A stretch of 64,000 nucleotides of DNA from an uncultured Pseudoxanthomonas sp. (GCA_946479745.1 CAMLGZ010000014.1:1-64000), one strand, 5' to 3'. Shown: positions 29,071 to 39,466, counted from the first letter of the stretch. Notes: generated from the sequence alone by a model not told the origin. Program-made: numbers and translations.

Positions 29071-31673
29071 CCGTGAAGCCGCCAGCGGATAGGGGTTCGC
29101 CTGACGCTGGCGCAACGGGCTTTTCTGCGCAATCGCTGCACGAGGACGCGGCCAGGCTGCTGGAATCCTTGCGCGATGCGAGCACCGATGCTTCGCTGGA
29201 CGACGAAACCCGCCAGCTGATGAAACAGGCGCTCGAACTGCTGCGCGCCACCACTACGCAAAAGGACTGGGCGTTGCTGCGTTACCGCGCCTTGTTCGAC
29301 GCGGTCCCCGATCCGGTCAGCATCCTGGCCGAGGACGGCACGGTGCTGGATCTCAACAAAGCGGGTATGGCCGCTTACAAACGGCAGCGCGAAGAGATCG
29401 TCGGCCAGAACATCAACGTGCTCAATCCCGAGTTGCCGCACGACCACATGGACCCGGTTTGGGAAAGCCTCAACCGCGGCGACAGCTACGTGATCGAAGT
29501 CACCAACATGCGCGGCGACGGCACCCGCTTCCCGGTGGAAGTGCATTCGGCCAACTTCGTCTTCGACGGGCGCAAGAGCCTGGTGGCGGTGGCCCGCGAC
29601 CTGAGCAAGCGGCACGAAGCCGAATTGCGCTATCGCGAACTGATGGAGGTCATCGACAAAGGCATCGTGGTGCAGAACGAGGCGCGCGAGGTCATCTACG
29701 CCAACCGCGCGGCGCTGCGTATTTTCGGGGTGGGCGAAGGCAAGCGCAGCAACGATCTCGATCTGTCGCATTGGCGCATCGTCGACCAGAACGGCCGAGA
29801 GCTGACCAGCGACGCGCTGCCGGCGCACCGCGCCCTGGCCTCCGGCCAGGTCATCGAAAGCATGCTGCTGGGGCTGTACCACCGCGAGCACAAACAATTG
29901 CTCTGGCTCACCGTCACCTCGGTGCCGCAATTCGCGCCCGGCGGCAGCAAACCGGCGCAGGTCACTTCGCTTTTCAGCGACGTGACCGCGCTCAAGCGCG
30001 ACAGCGCGCTGTTCGATCGCGCCCAGTCGCTGGCTCATATCGGCGGATGGGAATGGGATGCCGGCCGCGACCGTGTCTACCTGACCGAGGAAGCCGTACG
30101 CATCCTCGGGCCGGCGCAGACGCCGGACAACGTCGAAGCCATGCTGGCCAGCCTGCGCGAACCGGACCGGCGGCGCTTCCGCACCGCGATGGAGAATGTG
30201 GTGCAGGCCGGCGGCGGGTTCGACCTGGAACTGCAGGGCAGCCGGGTGGACGGGCATCCTTTCTGGATCCGCGTCATCGGCGAAGCCGAAGCCAGCGATC
30301 CCACCGCTTCCCGCATCACCGGCACGCTGCAGGACATCTCGCTTGACAAGCGCGCCGAGGAAACCCTGCGCATCCAGGCACGTACCGATCCGCTGACCGG
30401 ACTGATGAACCGCGATGCCGTGCTCAACGAACTGGGGGCGCGTCTGATCGACCCGGTGCATGCGCAAGTCGCGGTGCTGTACATCGACCTGGACCGTTTC
30501 AAGACCGTCAACGATGTGCTGGGCCACAGCGCCGGCGACGAACTGCTGATGCAGGCCGCCACGCGCATCCTGGCCGCGGTGGGCACCGAAGGCCTGGTGG
30601 CGCGTTTCGGCGGCGACGAGTTCCTGGTGATCTGCGACGCCAGCGGCGATCCGGAGCAGCCCGAACGTTTGGCCGATGCGGTGCTGGGGGCTTTCACCGA
30701 ATCCTTCTGCTTCGGCAAGGACGAGTTCGCCATCACCACCAGCATCGGTATCGCGCGCGCCCCCGAAGACGGGCTGCGCCCGCAGCAGCTCATACAGAAC
30801 GCCGACATCGCCATGTACGACAGCAAGCATCGCGCGCGCAACGCATGGCAGGCCTTCACCCCGGAGCTCGCGCGCAGGCAACAGGATCGTCTGCAGATCG
30901 AGACGCAGCTCCGGCGGGCGGTGGACAACGAGGAATTCCGCCTGGTCTACCAACCGCAGGTCGACCTGCGGCGCGGCCATATCGTCGCCGCCGAAGCGCT
31001 GATCCGTTGGCAGAACCACCAGCTGGGCGAACTGCGCCCCGATCTTTTCATCAGCCACGCCGAAACCACGGGCGACATCGTGCGCATCGGCAGCTGGGTA
31101 CTGCGCGAGGCCTGCCGGCAGGTTCGCGAATGGCACGACCAGGGATTGGGCATCGTGCGCGTGGCGGTCAATGTTTCCTACCGCCAGTTCGCCGGCGACG
31201 AGCTGGCGGAAAACGTGCGCGCGGTCCTGGCCGAATACGAGCTTCCCGGCTCGGCGCTGGAACTGGAATTCACCGAACGCGTGTTGATCGAGGACGCCCC
31301 GGCCACGCTCAAGACCTTCGCCGAACTGCGCGAGCTGGGTGTGGTGCTGACCATCGACGATTTCGGCGAAGGTTACAGCGCACTCAACTACCTGCGCCGC
31401 CTGCCCATCCATGGGCTCAAGCTCAGCCAGCTGTTCACCGAGGGCGTGCCCAATAACCGTTCCGACGTGGCGGTGTGCCAGGCCGTCTCCGCCATTGCGC
31501 GCAGCCTGGGGCTGGGACTGGTGGCCGAAGGCGTGGAGTCGGAAGCGCAGCGCCAGTTCCTGTTGCAGCTCGGTGTGCCGGTCGGCCAGGGATTCCTGTT
31601 CGCACCCGGGCTGTCGCCGGATGAATTCGCCAGCCGTTTGCGCTCGCCGGAGGAACGCGTTTCCAATGGCTGA
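29067..31673 (+). CDS. PAS-PAS-PAS-GGDEF-EAL cyclic-di-GMP protein
   Basis: 868 residues from the ATG overlapping the liuE stop (ATGA). About three PAS domains (roughly 70-180, 185-310, 315-430; for example RYRALFDAVPDPVSIL and HIGGWEWDAGRDRVYL), then GGDEF (motif RFGGDEF at about 514, intact) and EAL (AAEALIRW at about 641, VNVS, DDFGEGYSAL, VAEGVESEAQ). Motifs for both cyclase and phosphodiesterase look intact; the usual KID segment reads KLS. No membrane helix is seen, so the signal is probably cytosolic (heme, flavin or metabolite). Its coupling to leucine catabolism genes suggests expression together with them. Confidence 0.92.
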   Translation: MTVKPPADRGSPDAGATGFSAQSLHEDAARLLESLRDASTDASLDDETRQLMKQALELLRATTTQKDWALLRYRALFDAVPDPVSILAEDGTVLDLNKAGMAAYKRQREEIVGQNINVLNPELPHDHMDPVWESLNRGDSYVIEVTNMRGDGTRFPVEVHSANFVFDGRKSLVAVARDLSKRHEAELRYRELMEVIDKGIVVQNEAREVIYANRAALRIFGVGEGKRSNDLDLSHWRIVDQNGRELTSDALPAHRALASGQVIESMLLGLYHREHKQLLWLTVTSVPQFAPGGSKPAQVTSLFSDVTALKRDSALFDRAQSLAHIGGWEWDAGRDRVYLTEEAVRILGPAQTPDNVEAMLASLREPDRRRFRTAMENVVQAGGGFDLELQGSRVDGHPFWIRVIGEAEASDPTASRITGTLQDISLDKRAEETLRIQARTDPLTGLMNRDAVLNELGARLIDPVHAQVAVLYIDLDRFKTVNDVLGHSAGDELLMQAATRILAAVGTEGLVARFGGDEFLVICDASGDPEQPERLADAVLGAFTESFCFGKDEFAITTSIGIARAPEDGLRPQQLIQNADIAMYDSKHRARNAWQAFTPELARRQQDRLQIETQLRRAVDNEEFRLVYQPQVDLRRGHIVAAEALIRWQNHQLGELRPDLFISHAETTGDIVRIGSWVLREACRQVREWHDQGLGIVRVAVNVSYRQFAGDELAENVRAVLAEYELPGSALELEFTERVLIEDAPATLKTFAELRELGVVLTIDDFGEGYSALNYLRRLPIHGLKLSQLFTEGVPNNRSDVAVCQAVSAIARSLGLGLVAEGVESEAQRQFLLQLGVPVGQGFLFAPGLSPDEFASRLRSPEERVSNG

Positions 31674-32166
31674 AGTTGCAGAAGAAAACTATCTATTGCG
31701 TTCTATCGAAACGCGCGACGACATGGCGATGGCGCAGATCATCCGCACGGTGATGCCGGAATTCGGTGCTTCCGGCAGTGGCTTCGCCATCAACGATCCC
31801 GAAGTGGACTGGATGAGCCGCGCCTATGCGGAACCGCGCTCGGCCTACTTCGTCGTCGAACGCGACGGCGAGGTGATCGGCGGCGGTGGGGTCGCTCCGC
31901 TGGTCGGCGGCGATGACGGAACCTGCGAGCTGCGCAAGATGTATTTCCTGCCCGAAGCGCGCGGCATCGGCGCCGGCACGGCGATGATGGCCCGCTGCCT
32001 GCAGTCCGCACGCGGATTCGGTTTCAGCCAGTGCTACCTGGAAACCCTGTGCGGGATGGACGCGGCCATGCGTCTGTACGAACGCACGGGGTTCCAGCGC
32101 CTCGACGCGCCGTTGGGCGCCACTGGCCATGGCGGCTGCAATGCCTTCTACCTCCTGAAGCTGTAG
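31666..32166 (+). CDS. GNAT family N-acetyltransferase
   Basis: 166 residues; the ATG lies inside the last codons of the GGDEF/EAL gene (8-bp overlap), with ggagg 12 nt upstream. The acetyl-CoA-binding motif A is LRKMYFLPEARGIGAGTAMM, and the C-terminal part YERTGFQRLD is typical. The substrate is unknown. The stop codon TAG (32164-32166) is the start of the REP arm at 32162. It ends the liu transcript. Confidence 0.88.
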   Translation: MAEVAEENYLLRSIETRDDMAMAQIIRTVMPEFGASGSGFAINDPEVDWMSRAYAEPRSAYFVVERDGEVIGGGGVAPLVGGDDGTCELRKMYFLPEARGIGAGTAMMARCLQSARGFGFSQCYLETLCGMDAAMRLYERTGFQRLDAPLGATGHGGCNAFYLLKL

Positions 32167-32232
32167 GAGCGGGCCCTGCCCGCGACGGGCCTTACTGACG
32201 AAGCTTCGTCGCGGGCAGGGCCCGCTCCTACA
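32162..32232. repeat. REP pair, gtaggagcgggccc family
   Basis: Perfect inverted 25-bp arms at 32162-32186 and 32208-32232. The same arms recur at 33079-33148, so the pairs bracket the SDR gene 32289-33074. The left arm contains the stop codon of the acetyltransferase. Confidence 0.92.
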
Positions 32233-32288
32233 GAAGGACGTCCGGACATCGCGTAAAATAAATACCATCCCAAGCGATGGACTTCCGC

Positions 32289-33074
32289 ATGCAGCTTTCC
32301 GACACCCGCGCCATCATCACCGGCGGCGTTTCCGGCCTGGGCCTGGCCGTGGCCCAGCACCTGGTCGCCCAGGGCGGCAAAGTCGCGCTGTTCGACGTCA
32401 ACGACGACAAGGGCGCGGCGGCGGTCGCGGCTTTGGGCGAAGGCAATGCTCGTTACTTCCGCACCGACGTCACCGACGAGGCGGGAGTGACCGCCAATGT
32501 CGCGGCGGCCAGCGAATTCCTGGGCGGCCTGAATGCGGCGGTCAATTGCGCTGGCATCCTCGGCGCTGGACGCGTACTGGGTAAGGACGAACTGGGTAAA
32601 AGCAGGCCAATGCCGCTGTCCAACTTCCGCAACACTGTACTTGTGAATCTGGTCGGCAGCTTCAACGTGGCCAAGGCCGCCGCCGACCTGATGCAGCACA
32701 ACGCGCCCGGCGAAGACGGCGAACGCGGCGTCATCGTCAATACCGCCAGTGTGGCCGCCTACGAGGGCCAGATCGGCCAAGCGGCCTATTCGGCGTCCAA
32801 GGGCGGTGTGGTCGGCATGACCTTGCCGATGGCGCGCGAGCTTTCCCGTTTCGGCATTCGCGTGATGACGGTGGCGCCCGGCATCTTCTGGACGCCCATG
32901 GTCGACGGCATGAGCGAGGAAGTGCAGAAATCGCTCAGCGCCTCGATCCCCTTCCCCGCTCGCCTTGGCAAGCCGGAAGAATTCGCCGAAACGGTGGCTT
33001 TCATCATGCAGAGCCGCTACCTCAACGGCGAAACCATCCGCCTCGACGGCGCCGTCCGACTGGCGCCAAAATAA
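32289..33074 (+). CDS. HSD10-like short-chain 3-hydroxyacyl-CoA dehydrogenase
   Basis: 261 residues from the ATG at 32289; an in-frame ATG at 32277 would add four residues, and neither has a strong Shine-Dalgarno. A -10-like taaaat lies at 32254. SDR motifs: TGGVSGLGLAVA, NCAGIL, Ser in VNTASVAAYEG, YSASKGG. The overall sequence, including NTVLVNLVGSFNVAKAAA and RLGKPEEFAETV, matches the type II 3-hydroxyacyl-CoA dehydrogenase group, which oxidises 2-methyl-3-hydroxybutyryl-CoA in isoleucine degradation. It stands as a single gene between two REP pairs. Confidence 0.87.
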   Translation: MQLSDTRAIITGGVSGLGLAVAQHLVAQGGKVALFDVNDDKGAAAVAALGEGNARYFRTDVTDEAGVTANVAAASEFLGGLNAAVNCAGILGAGRVLGKDELGKSRPMPLSNFRNTVLVNLVGSFNVAKAAADLMQHNAPGEDGERGVIVNTASVAAYEGQIGQAAYSASKGGVVGMTLPMARELSRFGIRVMTVAPGIFWTPMVDGMSEEVQKSLSASIPFPARLGKPEEFAETVAFIMQSRYLNGETIRLDGAVRLAPK

Positions 33075-33078
33075 TTCC

Positions 33079-33148
33079 TGTAGGAGCGGGCCCTGCCCGC
33101 GACAGGGTTCACCGGTAATGCCTGTCGCGGGCAGGGCCCGCTCCTACA
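33079..33148. repeat. REP pair, gtaggagcgggccc family
   Basis: Inverted arms 33079-33103 and 33124-33148, identical to those at 32162-32232. It begins 5 bp after the dehydrogenase stop and fills most of the gap before efpL. Confidence 0.92.
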
Positions 33149-33185
33149 AGACCGCTTCCTTTACTCTTCACCTCACGGCTCCTCA

Positions 33186-33752
33186 ATGAAAGCTCACGAA
33201 ATCAAGAAAGGCAACGTCGTCGACCACAACGGCACCGTGTACCAGGTACGCGACATCGAGCGCAGCTCGCCGCAAGGCCGTGGCGGCAACGTGAAATACC
33301 GCTTCACCATGTACAGCGTGCCCGGCGGCATCAAGTACGACCTCAGCGTCGGCGGCGACGATGAACTGAAGGAAGTCGAACTCAGTCGCCGCATGGCCAC
33401 GTTCTCGTACAAGGACGGCGACGCCTTCGTGTTCCTGGATGACGAGGACTTCACGCCCTATACCTTCGACGCCGAGGTGATCGGCGATGACGCCGGCTAC
33501 ATCGCCGACGGCCTGACCGGCAGCTACGTGCAGATCATCGACGACCTGCCTGTCGCGCTGCAGCTGCCGCAGCACGTGACCCTGGAAGTAGTGGAAACCC
33601 CGCCGGAGCTCAAGGGCGGCAGCGCCACCAAACGACCCAAGCCGGCCAAACTAAGCACCGGCCTGGAGATCATGGTGCCGGAGTACATCGTCAACGGCGA
33701 ACGCGTACTGGTGAACACCACAACGGGCGAGTTCGGCGGGCGTGCGGATTGA
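33186..33752 (+). CDS. efpL: EF-P-like elongation factor EfpL (YeiP)
   Basis: 188 residues. Three-domain EF-P layout: KOW-like N domain ([16 protein letters not shown]), an OB domain ([12 protein letters not shown]) and a C-terminal domain with [13 protein letters not shown]. The tip loop [13 protein letters not shown] carries Arg32 at the place where EF-P has its modified Lys. This, and strong similarity to E. coli YeiP, marks it as the EfpL branch that helps ribosomes through proline-rich motifs. It is probably monocistronic. Confidence 0.9.
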   Translation: MKAHEIKKGNVVDHNGTVYQVRDIERSSPQGRGGNVKYRFTMYSVPGGIKYDLSVGGDDELKEVELSRRMATFSYKDGDAFVFLDDEDFTPYTFDAEVIGDDAGYIADGLTGSYVQIIDDLPVALQLPQHVTLEVVETPPELKGGSATKRPKPAKLSTGLEIMVPEYIVNGERVLVNTTTGEFGGRAD

Positions 33753-33824
33753 TCTGGCTGCGCTATTGGTCATGGCCTCCACAGCGCCCGAAGAAAACGC
33801 AAGATTGAAGAGGTGACCGATCAC

Positions 33825-34000
33825 GCTCCCCCTCTCCCTTGATGGGAGAGGGTGGCCGAAGGCCGGGAGAGGGTGAGCCGGAGCCGTCGGCAATCAATCA
33901 CTGATAAGCGTCGAGTGATGCGAAGCCAAAAGCACGCATCGCTTCGCTCGCGCTCCCCTCTCCTGCCCTCCGGGCATCCTCTCCCACAAGGGGAGAGGAG
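33825..34000. repeat. Paired-palindrome intergenic repeat (ccctctccc family)
   Basis: Two GC-rich palindromic arms (about 33825-33877 and 33952-34000) surround a variable middle; the outer parts read ccctctccctt...gggagaggg and ctctcccacaaggggagagg. It is of the same general type as the in-frame element in icmF. It fills the gap of about 260 bp between efpL and the DUF4105 gene; nothing else was seen there. Confidence 0.75.
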
Positions 34001-34012
34001 AAAAGCATGTGC

Positions 34013-35869
34013 TTATCGCAACTGCAGCCCGCCTTGTTCTTCATGTAGTCGACGCAGTCTTCCGCCCAACATGGCAATGTTGGCTTCGACTCCTTCCAGC
34101 ATCGATCTGCGCTCGGACGATATCCACTTGCGCGCATCGATACGCAACGCGGCACTCTGTCGCTTACGCTGCGCTGCATACCGCTCTCCCTTCAGCTCCA
34201 ATGTCTTGCGTTCGTCCGTTTGCGGCAACCCATAGCCGCCATCCGGCAACAAGGCCGCTGGACGACTGAGGAAGCCCTCCACGCGCAGGAAATCGCGGAG
34301 CGCGGCCTCCCCATCGAAGCCGCCCGCGCCCTGTCGCTCGCCCTGCCCCAGATAACGACGCTTGAGTTCGTCTCGCACCAATAGTTCCTGTTGGCGTAGG
34401 GCCGCTTCTTCAAGCAACAGCAGCGCCGCGCTTGCGCGCAGATCGGCCCGCTCCAGCCAAGGCGCACGTTCGGCGGGGCGAAGCTGCAGCCATTCCTGCG
34501 CACCTTGTTGCGGCAGCCCCAATCCACTGCGGGCCACGTCGAACATGGCCTGGTAATGCACGCCCGCCGATTCGAAGCGATAACCCAGGCGCAGGGCTTC
34601 CGCCGGGTTGTCGAGCACCGAGGTATCTGCGATGCCGGCCTTTTTCAATCGCCGCAACAACCCTATCGGAGTGATGCTGGCGAGCGGCTCGGCGGCCAGG
34701 CGCGGTACGCCGTCGTGCAGCAGCTTGAAGGTCTCTACTGCGCAGTTGTTGCTGAGGAAGTAATAGCGGCCATCGTAGGTCCAGTGGGTTTGCGCTGCAC
34801 GCTCCAGCAAACCGGCGATTTCGCTTTGACCCAGGCGCAGCGGAATCGACTGCAGGCCGCGCAGTTCGACCTTGGTGTATTCGTCTATCACCTGCCCCAG
34901 CGGCAGCAGGAACAGCCGCGAGGGATAAGAGCCGGTGAGCCCGCGCCAACTGGATATCTGCACATCGTCGACGAAGGCGCGGAACGACAACACGCGGTGA
35001 TAGCGCAGATCCAGACGGCAGTCCGGCCCCGGCGGACGGCCCGGGGCGCAGATCACCAGTCGCAGCATGCTGTGGCCCCAACGGCTCATCGGTTGCTGGT
35101 TGGCTTCGGCCAGCAGGTAGTCCACCGCGTACACCCGCGACGGCTCCAGTTGCAGCAGCGCCGATTCGCCCTCATCGGCATCCGCCTGCAGGAATACCTG
35201 GCCCGGCGCACAACCGGCACCAACGGGCGTCCAATCGAAATGCCCGGAGAAATAGCGATGCAGAGCCGGCCGCCTGCATGCGTAATCCGGATCCAGCAGG
35301 AAATGCTCGAGGTTGACGGCAACGAACTCGGACGCGCGGCTCAACTCGTACGGGTCCGGGCTGCGGTCGCTGAAAGCACTGCGCGGGGTCCGCAAACCCA
35401 ACCTCATTGGACTCACCTGCCAGCCGGCCAGATCCAGCAGACGTGGGGCCTGCGACAACCGGCCCTGCGGCGTGCGGTCGTAAAAATGCGCAAGTTCATG
35501 CAGCACAGCCGACAGCGCTGCGCGTGTGGCTGGTTCGTCGATTCCCGCGCCTGCCGGACGCGCCATCCAGTCGTCAAGCAGTACGCGATTCAGCAGCAGC
35601 CGCTTCGCCTTCGCGCGTCCGTGGACTTGCGCAGGAAGATCATCGCGCCAAGCCACCGGAATAAGGCCCAAAGCGGCCACCCACGCCGGAGGCAACCGCT
35701 CCACTGCCGAAGCCAGCAGTTGTTGCGTGGCCGCGGTCTCTTCCGATGTCAGCGATCCGGTTTCAGGCTGCAGCTGCAAACCGGCGCGCGCATTCCCCGC
35801 GCAAGCCAGTATGCACAGGGTCAGCATGCTCCATAGCAGTCTTCCCCCCGGCCCGCGAAGCGGGCTCAC
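34013..35869 (-). CDS. DUF4105 secreted protein with an N-terminal HELAH zincin-like motif
   Basis: 618 residues; GTG start overlapping the stop of the DUF2388 gene (GTGA). Signal peptide (about 1-29, ending AGNARA). The N-terminal region contains LHELAHFYD (H124, E125, H128), the HExxH metalloprotease pattern. The central region matches DUF4105: MSRWGHSMLRLV and LSNNCAVETFKLL supply the His and Cys expected of a papain/NlpC-like thiol active site. The C-terminal part is helical and charged (EERRSMLEG). It may be a two-activity envelope enzyme, but catalysis by either site is inferred. No homologue with a known role comes to mind. Confidence 0.82.
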   Translation of the reverse strand: MSPLRGPGGRLLWSMLTLCILACAGNARAGLQLQPETGSLTSEETAATQQLLASAVERLPPAWVAALGLIPVAWRDDLPAQVHGRAKAKRLLLNRVLLDDWMARPAGAGIDEPATRAALSAVLHELAHFYDRTPQGRLSQAPRLLDLAGWQVSPMRLGLRTPRSAFSDRSPDPYELSRASEFVAVNLEHFLLDPDYACRRPALHRYFSGHFDWTPVGAGCAPGQVFLQADADEGESALLQLEPSRVYAVDYLLAEANQQPMSRWGHSMLRLVICAPGRPPGPDCRLDLRYHRVLSFRAFVDDVQISSWRGLTGSYPSRLFLLPLGQVIDEYTKVELRGLQSIPLRLGQSEIAGLLERAAQTHWTYDGRYYFLSNNCAVETFKLLHDGVPRLAAEPLASITPIGLLRRLKKAGIADTSVLDNPAEALRLGYRFESAGVHYQAMFDVARSGLGLPQQGAQEWLQLRPAERAPWLERADLRASAALLLLEEAALRQQELLVRDELKRRYLGQGERQGAGGFDGEAALRDFLRVEGFLSRPAALLPDGGYGLPQTDERKTLELKGERYAAQRKRQSAALRIDARKWISSERRSMLEGVEANIAMLGGRLRRLHEEQGGLQLR

Positions 35870-36165
35870 AAAGCCAGGATGGCCTGCGCGAGTTGCATGT
35901 CACTGGCTTCGCGCGCGGCCGGGTCCCGCTCGCGCAGTTGGCGCAGAGCCGCTTCCAGCCGGGCGCTGCGGATGCGTCCCTCGCTGGCGACGAAGCTGGC
36001 GGCGTCATCGCGCGCCTGCCGTACTACTTTGTCGTCGCCGGAGGTGCTTCCGGAGGAAGCGGAGGAGCCGGCGGAGGACGCACCAGCAGAGGAGCCGGCG
36101 AAGCTGGAGGCCAAAGCCGGAAGGGAAAGCGCCAGCAGCAGGCAAGCAGAAGCAATTCGGATCAT
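35866..36165 (-). CDS. DUF2388 secreted small protein
   Basis: 99 residues from the ATG at 36165, chosen for the signal peptide MIRIASACLLLALSLPALA. After a Ser/Gly/Ala-rich linker (SAGASSAGSSASSG) comes the DUF2388 core QARDDAASFVASEGRIRSAR, with the ending ASDMQLAQAILAL, both typical of the family (common in Pseudomonas). Function unknown. It overlaps the DUF4105 gene by 4 bp, and I recall this pairing from pseudomonads, so the two are probably functional partners in the periplasm. Confidence 0.82.
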   Translation of the reverse strand: MIRIASACLLLALSLPALASSFAGSSAGASSAGSSASSGSTSGDDKVVRQARDDAASFVASEGRIRSARLEAALRQLRERDPAAREASDMQLAQAILAL

Positions 36166-36353
36166 GTCGGGGATTCCATGGGAAGAACGGAGACGATGCA
36201 AGTTGCGCAAGATTAACCGCAGGCGTGCCGGGGAAGCTGAATCGCTATGGACGCGCAGGTGAATCGATATCCGGAACTATTGGATTGCGACACAGCGCAA
36301 AGTTGCACCGCTCCAGCGATCACTCGGCGCCTCAGAAAGCGGCGCTCCAGCCT

Positions 36354-36447
36354 CCCTCTTTGGAAAAGGGGGATTGAGGGGGATTTGCTCTTGGCTTGAA
36401 GCAAGATCAAAAGCAGATCCCCCGTAGCCCCCTTTTTCAAAGGGGGT
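36354..36447. repeat. Paired repeat of the gggggatttgct family
   Basis: Inverted arms of ccctctttggaaaaggggg...ggatttgct and its near complement (agcagatccccc...aaaggggg). Related copies lie at 37954-38057 and 52575-52682. The rest of the 324-bp gap between 36166 and 36489 shows no gene. Confidence 0.85.
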
Positions 36448-36489
36448 AAAGCGACAGCCGTGGTGCCAAGCCTGACCGCATGACCCTTC

Positions 36490-37878
36490 TCAGCTGTCGA
36501 ACAGCTTGCCCGGATTCATCAGCCCCTTCGGATCCAGCACCCGCTTGATGCCGCGCATCATCTCGATCTCGGCCGCACTGCGCGTACTTTCCAGATAACC
36601 CTTCTTCACCAGGCCGATACCGTGTTCGGCGGAAATGCTGCCCTGGTGGCGTCGCAACGACTCGGCCAGCAGCTTGGTCACCTGCTCGCACTGGCCGACG
36701 AACTCCGCATCGCCCAGGTCGTCCGGCTTCAGCACGTTGATATGCAGATTGCCGTCGCCGATGTGGCCGAACCAGACCACGTCGAAATGCGGATAGGCCT
36801 CGCCCAGCAGCTTTTGGGTTTCCTCCAGGAACGCCGGCATCGCCGAAATGCGCACCGACACGTCGTTCTTGTACGGCTTGTATCTCGCCAGGCTTTCGGT
36901 GATGCCTTCGCGCAACCGCCACAACTGCGCGGCCTGCGCATCGCTCTGGCTGATCACGCCGTCGCTGACCCAGCCGTTGTCCATGCAGGCCTCGAACGCG
37001 GACATCGCTGCCGCTTCCTGCGCTTCGTCGCCAGAGGCGAACTCGGTCACCACGTAATAGGGATGCACTTCCTCGAACGGCTTTTGCGCGCCATGCGCCA
37101 GCACGTGGTGCAGCGCGCGGTCGGTGAAGAACTCGAACGCCTCCAGCTGCAATCTTTCGCGGAACGCGGCGAACACCTGCATCAGCACCTCGAACGAAGG
37201 CAGCGCCAGCAGCATCACGTTGGAAGGCGGCGGCGGATCGGTCAGCCGCAGAGTCGCTTCCACCACGATGCCCAGTGTGCCTTCCGAAGCGATCATCAGA
37301 TGCCGCAGGTCGTAGCCGCTGGAGTTCTTGATCAGGCCGCGGTTGAGGTCCAGCAACTCACTGGTGCCGGTCACCACTTTCATGCCGGCGATCCATTCGC
37401 GTGTATTGCCGTAGCGGATCACGCGGATGCCGCCGGCATTGGTGGCGATGTTGCCACCGATGGAACAAGACCCGCGTGCGGCGAAGTCCACCGGATATTC
37501 CAGCCCATGTTCGCGGGCCGCGTTGTGCACGGCTTCCAGGGCGATACCCGGCTGCACGGTGAGCGTACGGTCCACCGCGTTGAAATCCAGCACACGGTTC
37601 ATGCGTTCCAGGCTGAGCACCAGTTCCCCGTTTGCCGCCACCGCGCCGCCGGACAGGCCGGTACGGCCGCCGGAAGGCACTACCGCCACTCCATGTTCGT
37701 ATGCCCAGCGGACGATCGCTTGCACTTCCTCGATCGAGCCCGGCAGCGCTATCGCCAGCGGCGCCGGCGTCCAGCGCCGGGTCCAGTCGCGGCCGTAGTG
37801 CTCCAGGTCGGCGGGGTCGGTTTTGAGGCGCAGCGCCGGCACGGCTTGCAACAGGTCGGAGAGGCGCGGATCGCTCAT
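36490..37878 (-). CDS. FAD-binding oxidoreductase, probable D-2-hydroxyglutarate dehydrogenase
   Basis: 462 residues from the ATG at 37878; the longer frame (to 38103) is read through a repeat and is not credible. The VAO/PCMH FAD domain shows VVPSGGRTGLSGGAV, GGNIATNAGGIRVIRYGN and MIASEGTLGIV. The C-terminal cap contains the metal-binding GHIGDGNLHINV and ends DPKGLMNPGKLF. This set is shared by D-lactate, glycolate and D-2-hydroxyglutarate dehydrogenases; the details and the divergent serA neighbour favour D-2-hydroxyglutarate. SerA enzymes can make D-2-hydroxyglutarate, which such a flavoenzyme would recycle. Confidence 0.82.
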   Translation of the reverse strand: MSDPRLSDLLQAVPALRLKTDPADLEHYGRDWTRRWTPAPLAIALPGSIEEVQAIVRWAYEHGVAVVPSGGRTGLSGGAVAANGELVLSLERMNRVLDFNAVDRTLTVQPGIALEAVHNAAREHGLEYPVDFAARGSCSIGGNIATNAGGIRVIRYGNTREWIAGMKVVTGTSELLDLNRGLIKNSSGYDLRHLMIASEGTLGIVVEATLRLTDPPPPSNVMLLALPSFEVLMQVFAAFRERLQLEAFEFFTDRALHHVLAHGAQKPFEEVHPYYVVTEFASGDEAQEAAAMSAFEACMDNGWVSDGVISQSDAQAAQLWRLREGITESLARYKPYKNDVSVRISAMPAFLEETQKLLGEAYPHFDVVWFGHIGDGNLHINVLKPDDLGDAEFVGQCEQVTKLLAESLRRHQGSISAEHGIGLVKKGYLESTRSAAEIEMMRGIKRVLDPKGLMNPGKLFDS

Positions 37879-37953
37879 GGGGAACCGGAACGTGAGGGGG
37901 TGCCAGCGTGCCAGTGATGCTGTTGCGCGTCCAGAAGCCTGACGTCGCTTGGC

Positions 37954-38057
37954 TTCCCCCTTTTGGAAAAGGGGGATTGAGGGGGATTTGCTCTTGACTC
38001 TTAACTTCTCTCGAAGATCAAAAGCAAATCCCCCGTAGCCCCCTTTTTCAAAGGGGG
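37954..38057. repeat. Paired repeat of the gggggatttgct family
   Basis: Inverted arms flank aagatcaaaagcaaat; near copy of 36354-36447. It sits in the divergent promoter region between the flavoprotein and serA, so promoters must lie outside or within it. Nothing else is seen in this 260-bp gap. Confidence 0.85.
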
Positions 38058-38138
38058 CAAGCGCAATCGCCGCAGTGCAGCAAAGCCCCGCCCCTTCTGG
38101 CATAGTGACCGCCCCGCCACCGGACGCCTGCCTGCCGC

Positions 38139-39380
<1,242 letters not shown>

Positions 39381-39390
39381 GCATCTGTCG

Positions 39391-39466
39391 TTGTAGGAGC
39401 GACGCGAGTCGCGAAGCAGTGGACAATTCATTGCCGCGAGTTTCGCGACTCGCGTCGCTCCTACAA
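39391..39466. repeat. REP pair, gtaggagcgacgcgag family
   Basis: Perfect inverted arms 39391-39415 and 39442-39466 between the convergent serA and NUDIX genes. The right arm includes the TAG stop of the NUDIX gene (39461-39463). The same arm sequence is part of the tandem repeat at 1-380. Confidence 0.92.

Noticed and set aside
29025..31412. 795-residue minus-strand open frame
   Set aside because: Antisense to the PAS-GGDEF-EAL gene, whose motifs are all intact on the + strand.
36490..38103. A longer N-terminus for the flavoprotein (start at 38103)
   Set aside because: The extra 75 residues would be read through a palindromic repeat (PSIPLFQKG-type translation). The family start at 37878 fits; unlike icmF, nothing conserved precedes the repeat.
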